DNA of 64,000 nucleotides, taken from Rhizobiaceae bacterium. Lineage in GTDB: Bacteria > Pseudomonadota > Alphaproteobacteria > Rhizobiales > Rhizobiaceae. The notes below the pieces were generated by a model. It was given only the letters and a program-made list of their open reading frames with translations. It had not been told where the DNA came from and ran no database searches. Both the position numbers and the translations under genes were made by a program. Shown piece after piece: positions 1-8,931 of this stretch; within the stretch, counting starts at the first letter, position 1; every line of letters starts with the position of its first letter. Location: the NCBI GenBank assembly GCA_905339215.1, contig CAJPFN010000013.1, positions 1 through 64,000 of the forward strand, read 5' to 3'.

Positions 1-1
1 G

Positions 2-469
2 GTCGTCGGCGATAACCTCGCCAACCGGCTCTACGGCCAGGGCGGCAGCGACACGATCTACGGCCAGGCCGGCAACGACATCCTCGACGGCGGCGCCGGC
101 AACGACTTCCTGAATGGCGGGCTGGGCAACGACACGCTGACCGGCGGCGGCGACAACGACACGTTCTTCTTCAACACCACGCTCAACGCCGCGACCAACG
201 TCGACACGATCACCGACTTCTCTGTGCCGAACGACACGATCCGCCTTGAAGACGCGATCTTCACCGCGATTGGCCCGGTGGGCACGTTGGCCGCGGCGGC
301 CTTCACCATCGGCGCGGCGGCAACGACGGCCGCGCACCGCATCGTCTACAACTCCGCCACCGGGGCGCTGATCTACGACAGCAACGGCAGCGCGGCGGGC
401 GGCGCCACGCAGTTCGCCATCCTCGGCACCGGACTTGCCCTCACCAACGCGGATTTCCTCATCACGTAG
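2..469 (+). CDS. RTX calcium-binding secreted protein, C-terminal part (5' truncated by window)
   Basis: The reading frame is open from the first bases of the window and stops at 467-469, so only the last ~155 residues are visible. They begin with about five nonapeptide repeats of the GGxGxDxxx type (for example GGAGNDFLN and GGLGNDTLT), which in RTX proteins form a calcium-binding parallel beta-roll. A repeat-free tail of ~100 residues follows and ends in NADFLIT. RTX proteins carry their uncleaved type I secretion signal in such tails. The secretion ATPase and adaptor that follow on the same strand fit this protein as their cargo. What the protein does outside the cell depends on the missing N-terminus (protease, lipase, adhesin or other) and cannot be stated. 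Confidence 0.9.
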   Translation, partial: VVGDNLANRLYGQGGSDTIYGQAGNDILDGGAGNDFLNGGLGNDTLTGGGDNDTFFFNTTLNAATNVDTITDFSVPNDTIRLEDAIFTAIGPVGTLAAAAFTIGAAATTAAHRIVYNSATGALIYDSNGSAAGGATQFAILGTGLALTNADFLIT

Positions 470-487
470 GACATTCGTAAAACGCCG

Positions 488-507
488 CGGGGCTTTGACG
501 CGCCCCG
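488..507 (+). terminator. GC-rich hairpin after the RTX gene
   Basis: A 6-bp perfect stem (CGGGGC/GCCCCG) with an 8-base loop starts 19 bases after the RTX stop codon. No run of T follows, so this is at best a weak terminator or an mRNA 3'-end stabiliser that would lower expression of the downstream secretion genes relative to the cargo. That role is inference. Confidence 0.35.
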
Positions 508-680
508 GGGGAAAGCAGATCGTTGATGGTGCAGAAGCTGCCTCGCGGACGCTTCCTGCAACAACCCATTTTGCGTTAGGCTATCTGCGGTCACAGCGAG
601 GCAAGCTGCAAGCTCCACGCTGGACTGTTGCCTTTTCCGGCATCGTGCGCGATAGGCATCGAAGATTCGGGAACTCGTTC

Positions 681-2474
681 GTGGGTGGCAACGGCTCGGG
701 CAAAGGTGACGCGGCCTTCTCGGAGGTCGGCAGGGCGCTGCGGAGCTGTGCCGGCGCGCTGCTCGGCGTAGGTCTGTTTTCGGCAATCGTCAACGTTCTC
801 GGCCTGACCGGTTCGATCTACATGTTGCAGATCTATGACCGTGTCCTCACCTCCTCCTCGGTGCCGACGCTGGCCGTCATTTCCATCGCGATGGCAGGCC
901 TCTATCTGGCCTACGGACTGCTCGACTTCGTCCGGCTGAGGCTTCTGGTGCGGATCGGCAACCGCGTCGACCGCCTCCTCCACCCCCGCGTGTTCGAGGT
1001 TTCGGTCACGCTGCCGCTGCGCAGCGGCCAGGAGGGAAACCGGCTGCAGCCGATCGCCGACCTCGACCAGATCCGCGGCTTCCTCTCCGGCGCCGGACCG
1101 ACCGCGCTTTTCGACCTTCCGTGGCTGCCGGTGTATCTCGCGCTTATCTATCTCCTGCATCCCGTGCTCGGGCTGCTCGCGACTTTCGGGGCGCTGGTCA
1201 GCGTCGTCCTGACCATGGTCTCGGAGCTGCTCGCGCGCAGACCGGCGCGCCAAGCCGGCGAGACCATCATCAGCCGCCGGCTCCAGGCCGACGCCGCGCG
1301 GCGCAACGCCGAGGCCGTGCGTGCCATGGGTCTCACCGAACGGATGGGGGCGACCTGGAGCACAGTATCCGACCGCTTTCTCGACGACCAGCTGCGGGTG
1401 GCGGACGTCGTCGGCGCGGCGGGCGCGGCATCGCGCACCTGGCGCCTTATCCTGCAGTCCCTGATGCTGGGCCTTGGTGCCTATTTCGTCATCGGCGGGG
1501 AGGCCTCGCCCGGCATCATCATCGCCTCGTCCATCATGCTGGCGCGCGCTCTCCAACCGATCGACATCGCCATCGCCAACTGGCGCGCTTTCGCCGCCGC
1601 CCGACAAGCCTACGAACGACTGAACAAGCTGCTGCGGGCAAACCAGCGCAAGGAACGGCCGCTGGCCCTGCCGCGCCCCAAGCAGCGGCTTGCGGTCGAG
1701 GATCTTGCCATTGCCGCGCCGGGACAGCAGCGCCCGCTGGTGCACGGCGTCAGCTTCGCCCTCGAGGCGGGCAACGGCCTCGGCGTCATCGGCCCCAGCG
1801 GATCCGGCAAATCCACTCTCGTGCGGGCACTGGTTGGGGCCTGGCTGCCGCTGCGAGGCAAGATCCGCTTCGACGACGCCGCGATCGAGCAATGGGACGA
1901 GGCCGCGCTCGGCCGCGACATCGGCTACCTACCGCAGGACATCGAACTGTTTGACGGCACCGTCGCGGAGAACATCGCCCGCTTCGATCCCGAGGCGGAT
2001 CCGGCGGCGGTTCTCGCGGCTGCGGAAGCTGCGGGTATCAAGCAGATGGTGCTGCGCTTCCCCGACGGATTCCAGACCCGGCTCGGCGAAGGCGGCGCGA
2101 CCCTTTCTGCCGGACAGCGGCAGTTGGTGGGGCTGGCGCGCGCGCTCTACGGCAACCCGTTCCTCGTCGTGCTCGACGAGCCCAATTCCAATCTCGATGC
2201 CGACGGTGACTCAGCGCTAGCGGCGGCCGTGAAGAACGTGCGCGAACGCGGCGGCATCGTGGTCGTCGTGGCGCATCGGCCGTCGGCGCTGGTCAACATA
2301 GACCTGCTCCTGTTCATGGCCGGCGGCACGATGCAGGCTTTCGGACCGCGCGACGAGGTGCTCGCCCGCATCGCTCGCCCGGTCCAACCCCGCCAAGACG
2401 ACAAACCGCCGACGGAGCCGAGGCCACAGACCGTCGTGCCGCTGCACGAGCGCCGGCAGGATCGTCCCTCGTGA
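681..2474 (+). CDS. Type I secretion system permease/ATPase (PrtD-like ABC exporter)
   Basis: A fused membrane-plus-ATPase half transporter of ~597 residues, close to the usual 550-600 of PrtD-type exporters. The N-terminal ~300 residues hold about six hydrophobic helices (ABC type I exporter fold). The ATPase domain has Walker A GPSGSGKST near residues 371-379, signature LSAGQ near 475 and Walker B VVLDEP near 497. There is no N-terminal C39-like domain, as is usual for PrtD relatives. The frame is open back to 435, but an upstream start would overlap the RTX gene. GTG at 681 gives the family-like N-terminus; GTG at 645 is the alternative. With the downstream adaptor and a TolC elsewhere it should export the RTX protein straight across both membranes. 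Confidence 0.9.
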   Translation: MGGNGSGKGDAAFSEVGRALRSCAGALLGVGLFSAIVNVLGLTGSIYMLQIYDRVLTSSSVPTLAVISIAMAGLYLAYGLLDFVRLRLLVRIGNRVDRLLHPRVFEVSVTLPLRSGQEGNRLQPIADLDQIRGFLSGAGPTALFDLPWLPVYLALIYLLHPVLGLLATFGALVSVVLTMVSELLARRPARQAGETIISRRLQADAARRNAEAVRAMGLTERMGATWSTVSDRFLDDQLRVADVVGAAGAASRTWRLILQSLMLGLGAYFVIGGEASPGIIIASSIMLARALQPIDIAIANWRAFAAARQAYERLNKLLRANQRKERPLALPRPKQRLAVEDLAIAAPGQQRPLVHGVSFALEAGNGLGVIGPSGSGKSTLVRALVGAWLPLRGKIRFDDAAIEQWDEAALGRDIGYLPQDIELFDGTVAENIARFDPEADPAAVLAAAEAAGIKQMVLRFPDGFQTRLGEGGATLSAGQRQLVGLARALYGNPFLVVLDEPNSNLDADGDSALAAAVKNVRERGGIVVVVAHRPSALVNIDLLLFMAGGTMQAFGPRDEVLARIARPVQPRQDDKPPTEPRPQTVVPLHERRQDRPS

Positions 2475-2514
2475 GACGTCTTTTCGCCATCATCGGCAAG
2501 GAAAGCTTCCGGTC

Positions 2515-3867
2515 ATGAGCGACGCCACGGCTGCCGATCTGGTCCGCTTACCCTCCGCGACGAAGGGGGGGCCGTCGCGTATCCGCAGCGACGGGGTAGC
2601 GTCCACCACGCTGTTCGGTCTGGCTGTGACAGTGGCGCTGCTCGGCGGTGCCGGCTACTGGATCGCGACGACATCGCTCGCGGGCGCCGTTATTGCCAGC
2701 GGCACTGTCGTGGTGGAAAGCAACGTCAAGAGCGTCCAGCACCATAGCGGCGGCATCGTCAGCGAGATCAACCTGCGCAATGGGGACTATGTCGAGGCCG
2801 GTGCCGTTCTGTTGCGGCTGGACGAGACCGCGACGCGTTCCAATCTTGAGGTCCTGAGCGACCAGTTGGACCGGGCCAGCATCCGGCGAGCCAGGCTCGA
2901 GGCGGAGATGGCCGAAGCGGACGACGTGACTGTCCCTCCGGCTCTCGCAGAGCGCGAGGACGAGCCGCGCATCGCCATGCTGATCACGGGCGAGCGCGCA
3001 CTCTTCCTCAACCGGCGCAGATCGCTGGAGAGCCAGATTACGGCGCTGCGGTCTCGCAACGATCAATATCGCCAGCAGATCGTTGGGCTAGAGGCGCAAA
3101 GGGAGGCCTCGGACCAAGCGCGGGTCGTGCTCGAGCGCGACCTCGTCACGGTTCGGGCACTTTACGAACGCAAGCTGGTACCGCTTGATCGGCTGTCGTC
3201 GCTCGAACTGGGGATCGCGGAACGCATCGGAGAGATCGGCCGCCTCACCGCCGCCGTCGCCGAGGTCGAAGGGCGCATCAGCGAAAACGCGCTTCAGGTG
3301 ATACAGCTGGAGAACGATTTCCGCGAGACAGCCAATGCGGAGCTACGAGAAGCCGAAGCGCGGGAGGTCGAACTTGCCGGACGTCGTTCCGTAGCACAGG
3401 ACCAGCAGGCACGCACCGTCATTCGCGCGCCGCTGTCGGGCACCATCCAGGGGCTCACCGTTTTCACGGTCGGCGGCGTCGTGACCGCGGGACAGACGTT
3501 GATGACGATCGTTCCGCAGGAAGATACCCTCGTGGTCGACGCCCAGGTGCATCCGGCGCGAATCGACGAAATTGTGCCCGATCAGCCGGTGGCGATCCTG
3601 TTTTCCGCCTTCGACCGCAACACCACGCCGGAGTGCCACGGCAAGGTCGACCGCGTTTCGCCGGACCTCATCCGCGATGAAGTGAATAATATCGCCTATT
3701 ATGCCGCGCGGATCCTGATCGAAGATCGCGATAGCTGCCTCGAAAAGTCACAGCGTCTGGTACCGGGTATGCCGGTCGAGGTGCACATCAGAACCGGCGA
3801 GCGCAGCGTCTGGTCCTATCTGATGAAGCCGCTGATCGACCAGTTCAACCGGGCGGGGAGAGAATAA
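2515..3867 (+). CDS. HlyD/PrtE-family type I secretion membrane-fusion protein
   Basis: This 450-residue periplasmic adaptor begins at ATG 2515, with AAGGAAAG about 10 bases upstream, 40 bases after the exporter gene. It has a short cytoplasmic N-terminus and one membrane helix near residues 25-45. A lipoyl-like beta segment around the VQHHSGGIVSEI motif follows, then a long charged, coiled-coil-prone stretch (~residues 95-300, rich in Glu, Arg and Leu) and a second beta segment with VIRAPLSGTIQGL. The tail contains the family motif PGMPVEVHI. HlyD proteins bridge the inner-membrane ABC exporter to TolC. No tolC homologue is in the window. Confidence 0.93.
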   Translation: MSDATAADLVRLPSATKGGPSRIRSDGVASTTLFGLAVTVALLGGAGYWIATTSLAGAVIASGTVVVESNVKSVQHHSGGIVSEINLRNGDYVEAGAVLLRLDETATRSNLEVLSDQLDRASIRRARLEAEMAEADDVTVPPALAEREDEPRIAMLITGERALFLNRRRSLESQITALRSRNDQYRQQIVGLEAQREASDQARVVLERDLVTVRALYERKLVPLDRLSSLELGIAERIGEIGRLTAAVAEVEGRISENALQVIQLENDFRETANAELREAEAREVELAGRRSVAQDQQARTVIRAPLSGTIQGLTVFTVGGVVTAGQTLMTIVPQEDTLVVDAQVHPARIDEIVPDQPVAILFSAFDRNTTPECHGKVDRVSPDLIRDEVNNIAYYAARILIEDRDSCLEKSQRLVPGMPVEVHIRTGERSVWSYLMKPLIDQFNRAGRE

Positions 3868-3873
3868 GACCGG

Positions 3874-3889
3874 CCGACCGCGCGGTCGG
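3874..3889. terminator. Perfect 16-bp palindrome between convergent genes
   Basis: CCGACCGCGCGGTCGG lies in the 33-base gap between the ends of the HlyD gene (plus) and the dehydratase gene (minus). It can form a stem on both transcripts and may act as a bidirectional transcription end, although neither strand has a clear U-tract. Confidence 0.4.
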
Positions 3890-3900
3890 GCCAGGGAATC

Positions 3901-5766
3901 TCATCGCCCACTGGTAAACTCGAACAGGATCTTCCGCGCGCGGACTTCGTCGCCGCAATTCACGGCTTCGGCAAGCTGTCCGATTGCCTCTTTCACCTGC
4001 CCGTTATCGTTTCGGACCTTCTTGCCGAACATGATCTTCGGATGCACGGTTTTCTCGACGCGGTCCGGATCGTAGAAGAGTTCCTCGACCACCTTCTCGC
4101 CGGGACGCGCGCCGACCACTTCGATAGCAATGTCACCTGTCGGATTGTCGTCGTCCCGGACCGACAGGCCGGCGAGACGGATCATGTTCTCGGCGAGGTC
4201 GCGAATGCGGACCGGCTCTCCCATATCGAGCAAAAAGGTCTCGCCGCCACGCGCAAGGCTCGCGGCCTGAATGATCAGTTCAACGGCTTCGTTGACCGCC
4301 ATGAAATAGCGCGTCATTCCGGTATCCGTCAGCGTAACCGGGCCACCGCGGGCTATCTGCTCCTTGAAGAGCGGAACCACGGACCCTTGAGAGCCGATCA
4401 CGTTGCCGAAACGGACGGCGCAGAATCGCCTTCGGCCGTTCTGGACGGGCTGCGTCCTTGCGAACGAATGAACGATGAGTTCGGCCCAGCGCTTTGTCGC
4501 ACCCATGACGTTGGTTGGCCGGACCGCCTTGTCGGTGGAAATAAGCACGAAACACTCGACTTCGTGATTGAAGGCGATCTCGGCAAGTATCCACGTTCCG
4601 AGAACGTTGTTTTCGATACCGGCGAGCGCGTTCTTTTCCACCAGCGGCACGTGCTTGTAGGCGGCTGCGTGAAAGACCGTGTCGATGCCGTACGCGCCAA
4701 ACAGGCGTTCGAGTTTCCGCCGGTCGGCCACCGAACCGAGAACCGGTATAACCGGAGCGCTGGCGCGCGGCCCCAAGTCACGCTCGATCTCGTAGAGCGA
4801 GAACTCGTCGATATCGAGAAGAATCAACGCTTTAGGTTCTAGTTCAACAATCTGGCGACACAGTTCCGAGCCGATCGACCCGCCGGCGCCGCTGACGAAC
4901 ACGGTCTTGCCCGCCACCGCCGCGCGGAGAAGCGCCGGATCCGGAGCCACCATCGGACGGCCGAGCAAGTCGTCGATACCGATATCGCGGATGCGACCGA
5001 CGAGGTCTCCGCCCCATCCGCTCACTGCCGTCGGCAGGAATGCTATGCGGACGGGCGTCTTCGCCAGCTTCCGGAAGAGAAGGGTCTTCGACTTCTGGTC
5101 GACCGCATCCGAGCAGACGATGATCTCGCCGACTTGTAGTTCCTCGACCAGCGCGCCGATGTCGCCTGGCGCGTGGACGCGAAGACCCGCCACCTCGGCC
5201 CCATGAAGCACCGGGTCGTCGTCGACGAAGCCGACGGGCCGGTTGCGCGGATCGATCCGCAACGCGGCAGCGAGTTGCCGGCCAACGGGCCCGGCTCCGT
5301 AGATCAGCATCCGCTTCTGATTGACGACCCGTTCGATCGTCGCACCGAATGCCCATTTAGCGAGAAACCGGCTACCGGCCAGGAGGATGGTCCCGACAAT
5401 GAAATAGATCGCGGGGATGGAGCGGGGAACGCCCTGTATGCCGCGCAGCTCAGTCATGTAGGCCAGACCCAGCCAGAGCACGATCGACAGCGCCAATCCC
5501 TTTATTATCGTCCATACCGTCACGTCGGTGACGTAGCGAACGACGACCCGATAGAAACCGAACCGGTACAGAATCGGGAGCGCGATGAAAGGCGCCGCGG
5601 CAATGAGCCCGAGTTGGGCCGCACCCGGCGAGAAACCAAATCCCAGCCGCAGCTTGTAGCTGATCCAGAGCGCGAAGAAGAGAAGCAGGAAATCGAAGAC
5701 GGCTAAAAGCATGCGCTTTCGCCAGCGCGGAAGGGAGATCAGCCGGTTGGAAAACGAACTGAACAA
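3901..5766 (-). CDS. Membrane nucleoside-diphosphate-sugar 4,6-dehydratase/epimerase (CapD/WbpM/PglF family)
   Basis: A 621-residue protein with about four N-terminal membrane helices (to ~residue 130), a first Rossmann domain with GAGPVGR near 155 and a second with SGAGGSIGSE near 290. The catalytic region reads ISTDKAVRPTNVMGATKR. Met stands where short-chain dehydrogenases have the catalytic Tyr, three residues before the conserved Lys. This STDK/MxxxK signature is characteristic of WbpM/PglF inverting or retaining UDP-GlcNAc 4,6-dehydratases that make keto-sugars for polysaccharide or glycoprotein synthesis. The start is TTG 5766, with AAGG 8 bases upstream, which keeps the basic RWRKR lead into helix 1; ATG 5712 would remove it. 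The upstream aminotransferase could use its 4-keto product. The substrate is not provable from sequence. Confidence 0.9.
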   Translation of the reverse strand: MFSSFSNRLISLPRWRKRMLLAVFDFLLLFFALWISYKLRLGFGFSPGAAQLGLIAAAPFIALPILYRFGFYRVVVRYVTDVTVWTIIKGLALSIVLWLGLAYMTELRGIQGVPRSIPAIYFIVGTILLAGSRFLAKWAFGATIERVVNQKRMLIYGAGPVGRQLAAALRIDPRNRPVGFVDDDPVLHGAEVAGLRVHAPGDIGALVEELQVGEIIVCSDAVDQKSKTLLFRKLAKTPVRIAFLPTAVSGWGGDLVGRIRDIGIDDLLGRPMVAPDPALLRAAVAGKTVFVSGAGGSIGSELCRQIVELEPKALILLDIDEFSLYEIERDLGPRASAPVIPVLGSVADRRKLERLFGAYGIDTVFHAAAYKHVPLVEKNALAGIENNVLGTWILAEIAFNHEVECFVLISTDKAVRPTNVMGATKRWAELIVHSFARTQPVQNGRRRFCAVRFGNVIGSQGSVVPLFKEQIARGGPVTLTDTGMTRYFMAVNEAVELIIQAASLARGGETFLLDMGEPVRIRDLAENMIRLAGLSVRDDDNPTGDIAIEVVGARPGEKVVEELFYDPDRVEKTVHPKIMFGKKVRNDNGQVKEAIGQLAEAVNCGDEVRARKILFEFTSGR

Positions 5767-5961
5767 AACCGCCTTACTACCCCCCGCGATCCTGGCCGCA
5801 TATTGCGCGACCGGACCGGACCCTTGCCTTCCGGGGCGGCCTGAAAATGCTGCCTCCCCCCATCAACGACACTCGACGCTACCGCGATGTGGGGAAGTTA
5901 TCCCCCGAAAATCAATACAGATCAACGTCGAAGCAGTGTTGCGCTTCGCCCAGGCCGGGCA

Positions 5962-7101
5962 TTATCTGTTGACCTGAAGCACCGACTGGACCGAATCGAT
6001 GATGAAGTCCTGTGTCTCCTCATCGAGATAGGCATGCATCGGCAGACTGAACACTTCGCCTGCCGCGCGCTCGCTAACGGGCAGCGATCCCCCGACGACG
6101 GGGAATTCCCGGTACGCGGTCTGCTGATGGAGCGGCTTTGGATAATAGACCGCGGTCGGCACGCCCCGCGCCTTGAGGGCGGCCGTGATGGCATCGCGGT
6201 CGCGGCCGGGCGCACGAAGCGTATACTGAGCCCAGACTGACGTTGATCCGTCAGGTACATGGGGCGCGACGAGAAGATTGGAGAACCCCTCCGAATAGCG
6301 GGCCGCAATGCGGTTTCGCGCCTCGATCTCGTCCGGGAAGATCGCCAGCTTCTCGATCAGTACGCCGGCCTGCAGGCTGTCGAGGCGACCGTTCATGCCG
6401 ATACGGACGTTGTCGTAGCGATCGTCTCCCTTGCCGTGGAAGAGCAGCGAACGCACAAGCGCAGCCATGTCGTCGTCGTCGGTGAAGACCGCCCCTCCGT
6501 CGCCGTATGCGCCGAGCGGTTTTGCGGGGAAGAAGCTGGTCGTCGTCGCCACGCCGATGGTACCCACACTCCGGTCCTTGTAGGTCGCACCGAAACCCTG
6601 GGCGGCGTCGCAAAGCAGCCACAGGCCATTCTCCGCGACAATTGGCTCGATCCGGTCGTAGTCGGCCGGCAGGCCGAAGAGGTCAACGGAAATGACACCC
6701 CTCGGCTTCAGACCGGCGGCCCTGGCCTCGCCGATCGCCGCACTGAGGCTCACCGGGTCCATGTTGTACGTATCTGCTTCGATATCGACGAAGAAGGGCG
6801 TCGCGCCCAGCCAAGCGACCACTTCCGCGGTCGCGGCGAAGGTGAAGCTCGGGCAGAAGATCGCATCGCCGCTTCTGACGCCTTTCGCCATCAGCACCAG
6901 CGCCAGAGCGTCGGTTCCGTTCGAGCATGCAATCGCGTGACGTGCGCCGCAAAAAGCCGCAAGGCCGGCCTCCAACTCCCCGATCTCGGGACCCATGATG
7001 TAGGCGCCGTGATCGAGCGTACGACGCATCGCGGCTTCGACGCGGTCGCGGATCCGCGCCTGTTGAGCGGCGAGATCGATGAATGGGATAGGATTCTTCA
7101 T
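5962..7101 (-). CDS. DegT/DnrJ/EryC1/StrS family PLP-dependent sugar aminotransferase
   Basis: A 379-residue fold-type I aminotransferase. The cofactor-binding elements SNGTDAL (phosphate cup) and CDAAQGFGA (Asp contacting the pyridine nitrogen) are present. The Schiff-base lysine is in SFFPAKPLG, at about residue 194. The His usual after the DAAQ/DAAH Asp is Gln here, which is common in this family. These enzymes transfer an amino group from Glu or Gln to a keto-sugar nucleotide. With the neighbouring WbpM/PglF-like dehydratase it could make a UDP-4-amino-4,6-dideoxy-HexNAc (PglE-like). A 195-base gap separates the two genes, so one transcript is not certain. No N-acetyltransferase partner is nearby. 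Confidence 0.9.
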   Translation of the reverse strand: MKNPIPFIDLAAQQARIRDRVEAAMRRTLDHGAYIMGPEIGELEAGLAAFCGARHAIACSNGTDALALVLMAKGVRSGDAIFCPSFTFAATAEVVAWLGATPFFVDIEADTYNMDPVSLSAAIGEARAAGLKPRGVISVDLFGLPADYDRIEPIVAENGLWLLCDAAQGFGATYKDRSVGTIGVATTTSFFPAKPLGAYGDGGAVFTDDDDMAALVRSLLFHGKGDDRYDNVRIGMNGRLDSLQAGVLIEKLAIFPDEIEARNRIAARYSEGFSNLLVAPHVPDGSTSVWAQYTLRAPGRDRDAITAALKARGVPTAVYYPKPLHQQTAYREFPVVGGSLPVSERAAGEVFSLPMHAYLDEETQDFIIDSVQSVLQVNR

Positions 7102-7239
7102 GGAAGGTGTCCGCTATTGTCCGTGCCGGGCGCTACGGCTCGATAGACCCGACGCGCGCTTTTTTCCAGCGGCGCAGCGTCGCAATCCTTCGGCGGTCGG
7201 TGACGAATTGTTTCGTCTCGAAAGGTCAGGCTCATGGCA

Positions 7240-7265
7240 AAACAGGCGCCATGCGGCGCCTGTTT
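7240..7265 (-). terminator. Strong intrinsic terminator downstream of bioY
   Basis: A perfect 11-bp stem (AAACAGGCGCC / GGCGCCTGTTT) with a 4-base loop starts 22 bases beyond the bioY stop. Read on the minus strand it ends in TGTTTTG, a short U-run. It is the best-formed terminator in the window and also separates bioY from the DegT gene downstream. Confidence 0.8.
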
Positions 7266-7287
7266 CGGAGACAAGCTGGACAGTCGA

Positions 7288-7872
7288 TCAGGCCTTGAAG
7301 CGCGCCAGGAGGCCCCATACGGCCGGAACGATCGCCGCAGCGAGCGCCACCTTGACGACGTCGGTGACAATAAAGGGGCCGACGCCGAAGGCGATCGCCT
7401 TCTCCGCCCCGAACAGCACCGCGAGCCAGGCCGCGCCGAAGCCGAGGATCGCGACCTCGCCGACCAGCATGGCACCGAACAGCTTCAGCGGATTGCGGTC
7501 GAGGCCGCGATCAGCCGCCCATCCCGCGATCGCCGCAGCGACGACGAAGCCGACGAGATACCCGCCAGTCGGTCCGGCCATATAAGCCAGGCCCGCACCG
7601 GTGGCAAAGACCGGAAGGCCGGCCGCGCCTTCGGCGAGGTAGAGCAGCAGCGTGGCGACGGCAAGGTTGCGTCCATAGGCAGCGCCGATCAGGAATACTG
7701 CGAGGACCTGAAGCGTCATCGGCACCGGCCAGAAGGGGACCGTGACCTTGGCCGAAAGAGCGAGCAGGATCGACCCGGCGACGGCAGCCATCGCCTGCAT
7801 GGCAAGGCGGCCGGAGCGGTCCTGAGGAAGCGTCAGGGAAATGAGCGGACTGGAGACTGCTGCAACGGTCAT
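7288..7872 (-). CDS. bioY: Biotin transporter BioY (ECF S component)
   Basis: A 194-residue, very hydrophobic protein with about six membrane helices, the size expected of BioY. The family motif AYMAGPTGGYLVGF is present near the middle. BioY is the substrate-binding membrane subunit of biotin uptake; in many Rhizobiales it works with bioM and bioN, which are not here. The start is ATG 7872 with AAGGGAT upstream; a longer frame to 7947 would add a non-hydrophobic leader. The gene is divergent from the metallo-hydrolase gene with a 110-base shared upstream region. No clear BioR box (TTATAGATAA type) was found there. Confidence 0.92.
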   Translation of the reverse strand: MTVAAVSSPLISLTLPQDRSGRLAMQAMAAVAGSILLALSAKVTVPFWPVPMTLQVLAVFLIGAAYGRNLAVATLLLYLAEGAAGLPVFATGAGLAYMAGPTGGYLVGFVVAAAIAGWAADRGLDRNPLKLFGAMLVGEVAILGFGAAWLAVLFGAEKAIAFGVGPFIVTDVVKVALAAAIVPAVWGLLARFKA

Positions 7873-7982
7873 GGAGGATCCCTTCGTTATCGGATGACGG
7901 AAACCGACTTCAGGTTTGCCTATATTGGCTTCCATGATAAGCGGCAATCGCTTTCCTCCAAAGCCGCTTTGCAGGCCGACCT

Positions 7983-8888
7983 ATGTCCCTGGATTTCGAT
8001 ATGACCTTCGATCCCGCCTATGGCGAAGCGGTTGTCGTCGCGCCGGGCGTTAGGCGAATCACGGTGAACAATCCGGGGCCTTTCACCTTTCATGGCACCA
8101 ACACCTATCTCGTCGGTAGCGATACGCTCGCCGTGATCGATCCAGGTCCCGACGATGACGCGCATATGGCGGCGATCCTGCGCGCGACACAGGGGCGCCC
8201 GGTCAGCCATATCCTCGTCAGCCACACGCACCGGGACCATTCACCGCTTACCCGACGCCTGAAGGCGGAGACGGGGGCGGTTGTCTGCGCCGAGGGACCA
8301 CACCGGGCCGCGCGCCCATTGCGGATTGGAGAGGTGAACCCCCTAGACGCCAGCGCCGATTTCGATTTTGCGCCCGATCTCGCATTGTCCGACGGAGCGG
8401 TCGTCGCCGGGGACGGATGGGCGCTGCGCGCCGTGCACACGCCCGGCCACGCGGCAAATCATGTCTGCTTCGCGTTGGAAGGGACCGGCCTTCTCTTTTC
8501 GGCTGACCATGTGATGGCCTGGTCCACTTCGATCGTCGCGCCTCCGGACGGCGCCATGTCCGACTACATGGCATCGCTCGATCGTCTGCTCGATCGCGAC
8601 GACCGCCTTTTCTTGCCCGGCCACGGCGGGCTGGTGACCGCGCCGCAAGCTTTCATCCGAGGTCTCAAGGCTCACCGCAAGATGCGAGAGCGCGCCATTC
8701 TGGAGCGGCTTCGTCAGGGCGACCGCCTGATCCCAGACATGGTCCGGGCGATCTATCGTGAGACAGATCCGCGCCTCCATGGCGCCGCCGGCCTTTCGGT
8801 ACTCGCACATCTCGAGGATCTCGTTGGCCGTGGCGCCGCCGTGACGTCGGGAGAGCCGTCGTTCGAGAGCGAATATCGACCCGCGTGA
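7983..8888 (+). CDS. MBL-fold metallo-hydrolase (LACTB2-like)
   Basis: 301 residues starting at ATG 7983. The metal-binding motif SHTHRDHS gives H81, H83, D85 and H86. Further ligands are probably in HTPGHAANH and the Asp of SADHVM, and a late His is in LPGHGGLV. The C-terminal ~80 residues look like the winged-helix extension (MRERAILERLRQG and on) of the LACTB2/RNase-like subfamily. Members hydrolyse thioesters, lactones or RNA, so the substrate cannot be named. It stands alone, convergent with the DUF1499 gene. Confidence 0.9.
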   Translation: MSLDFDMTFDPAYGEAVVVAPGVRRITVNNPGPFTFHGTNTYLVGSDTLAVIDPGPDDDAHMAAILRATQGRPVSHILVSHTHRDHSPLTRRLKAETGAVVCAEGPHRAARPLRIGEVNPLDASADFDFAPDLALSDGAVVAGDGWALRAVHTPGHAANHVCFALEGTGLLFSADHVMAWSTSIVAPPDGAMSDYMASLDRLLDRDDRLFLPGHGGLVTAPQAFIRGLKAHRKMRERAILERLRQGDRLIPDMVRAIYRETDPRLHGAAGLSVLAHLEDLVGRGAAVTSGEPSFESEYRPA

Positions 8889-8931
8889 AGCGACTGGCCG
8901 AGCGATGCGCACGGCGTTTCGATTGCAGCTA

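Noticed and set aside
591-1892. Long minus-strand open frame under the secretion ATPase gene
   Set aside because: High-GC DNA leaves antisense frames open; its composition is Arg/Gly/Glu-rich with no domain, while the plus strand has all ABC motifs.
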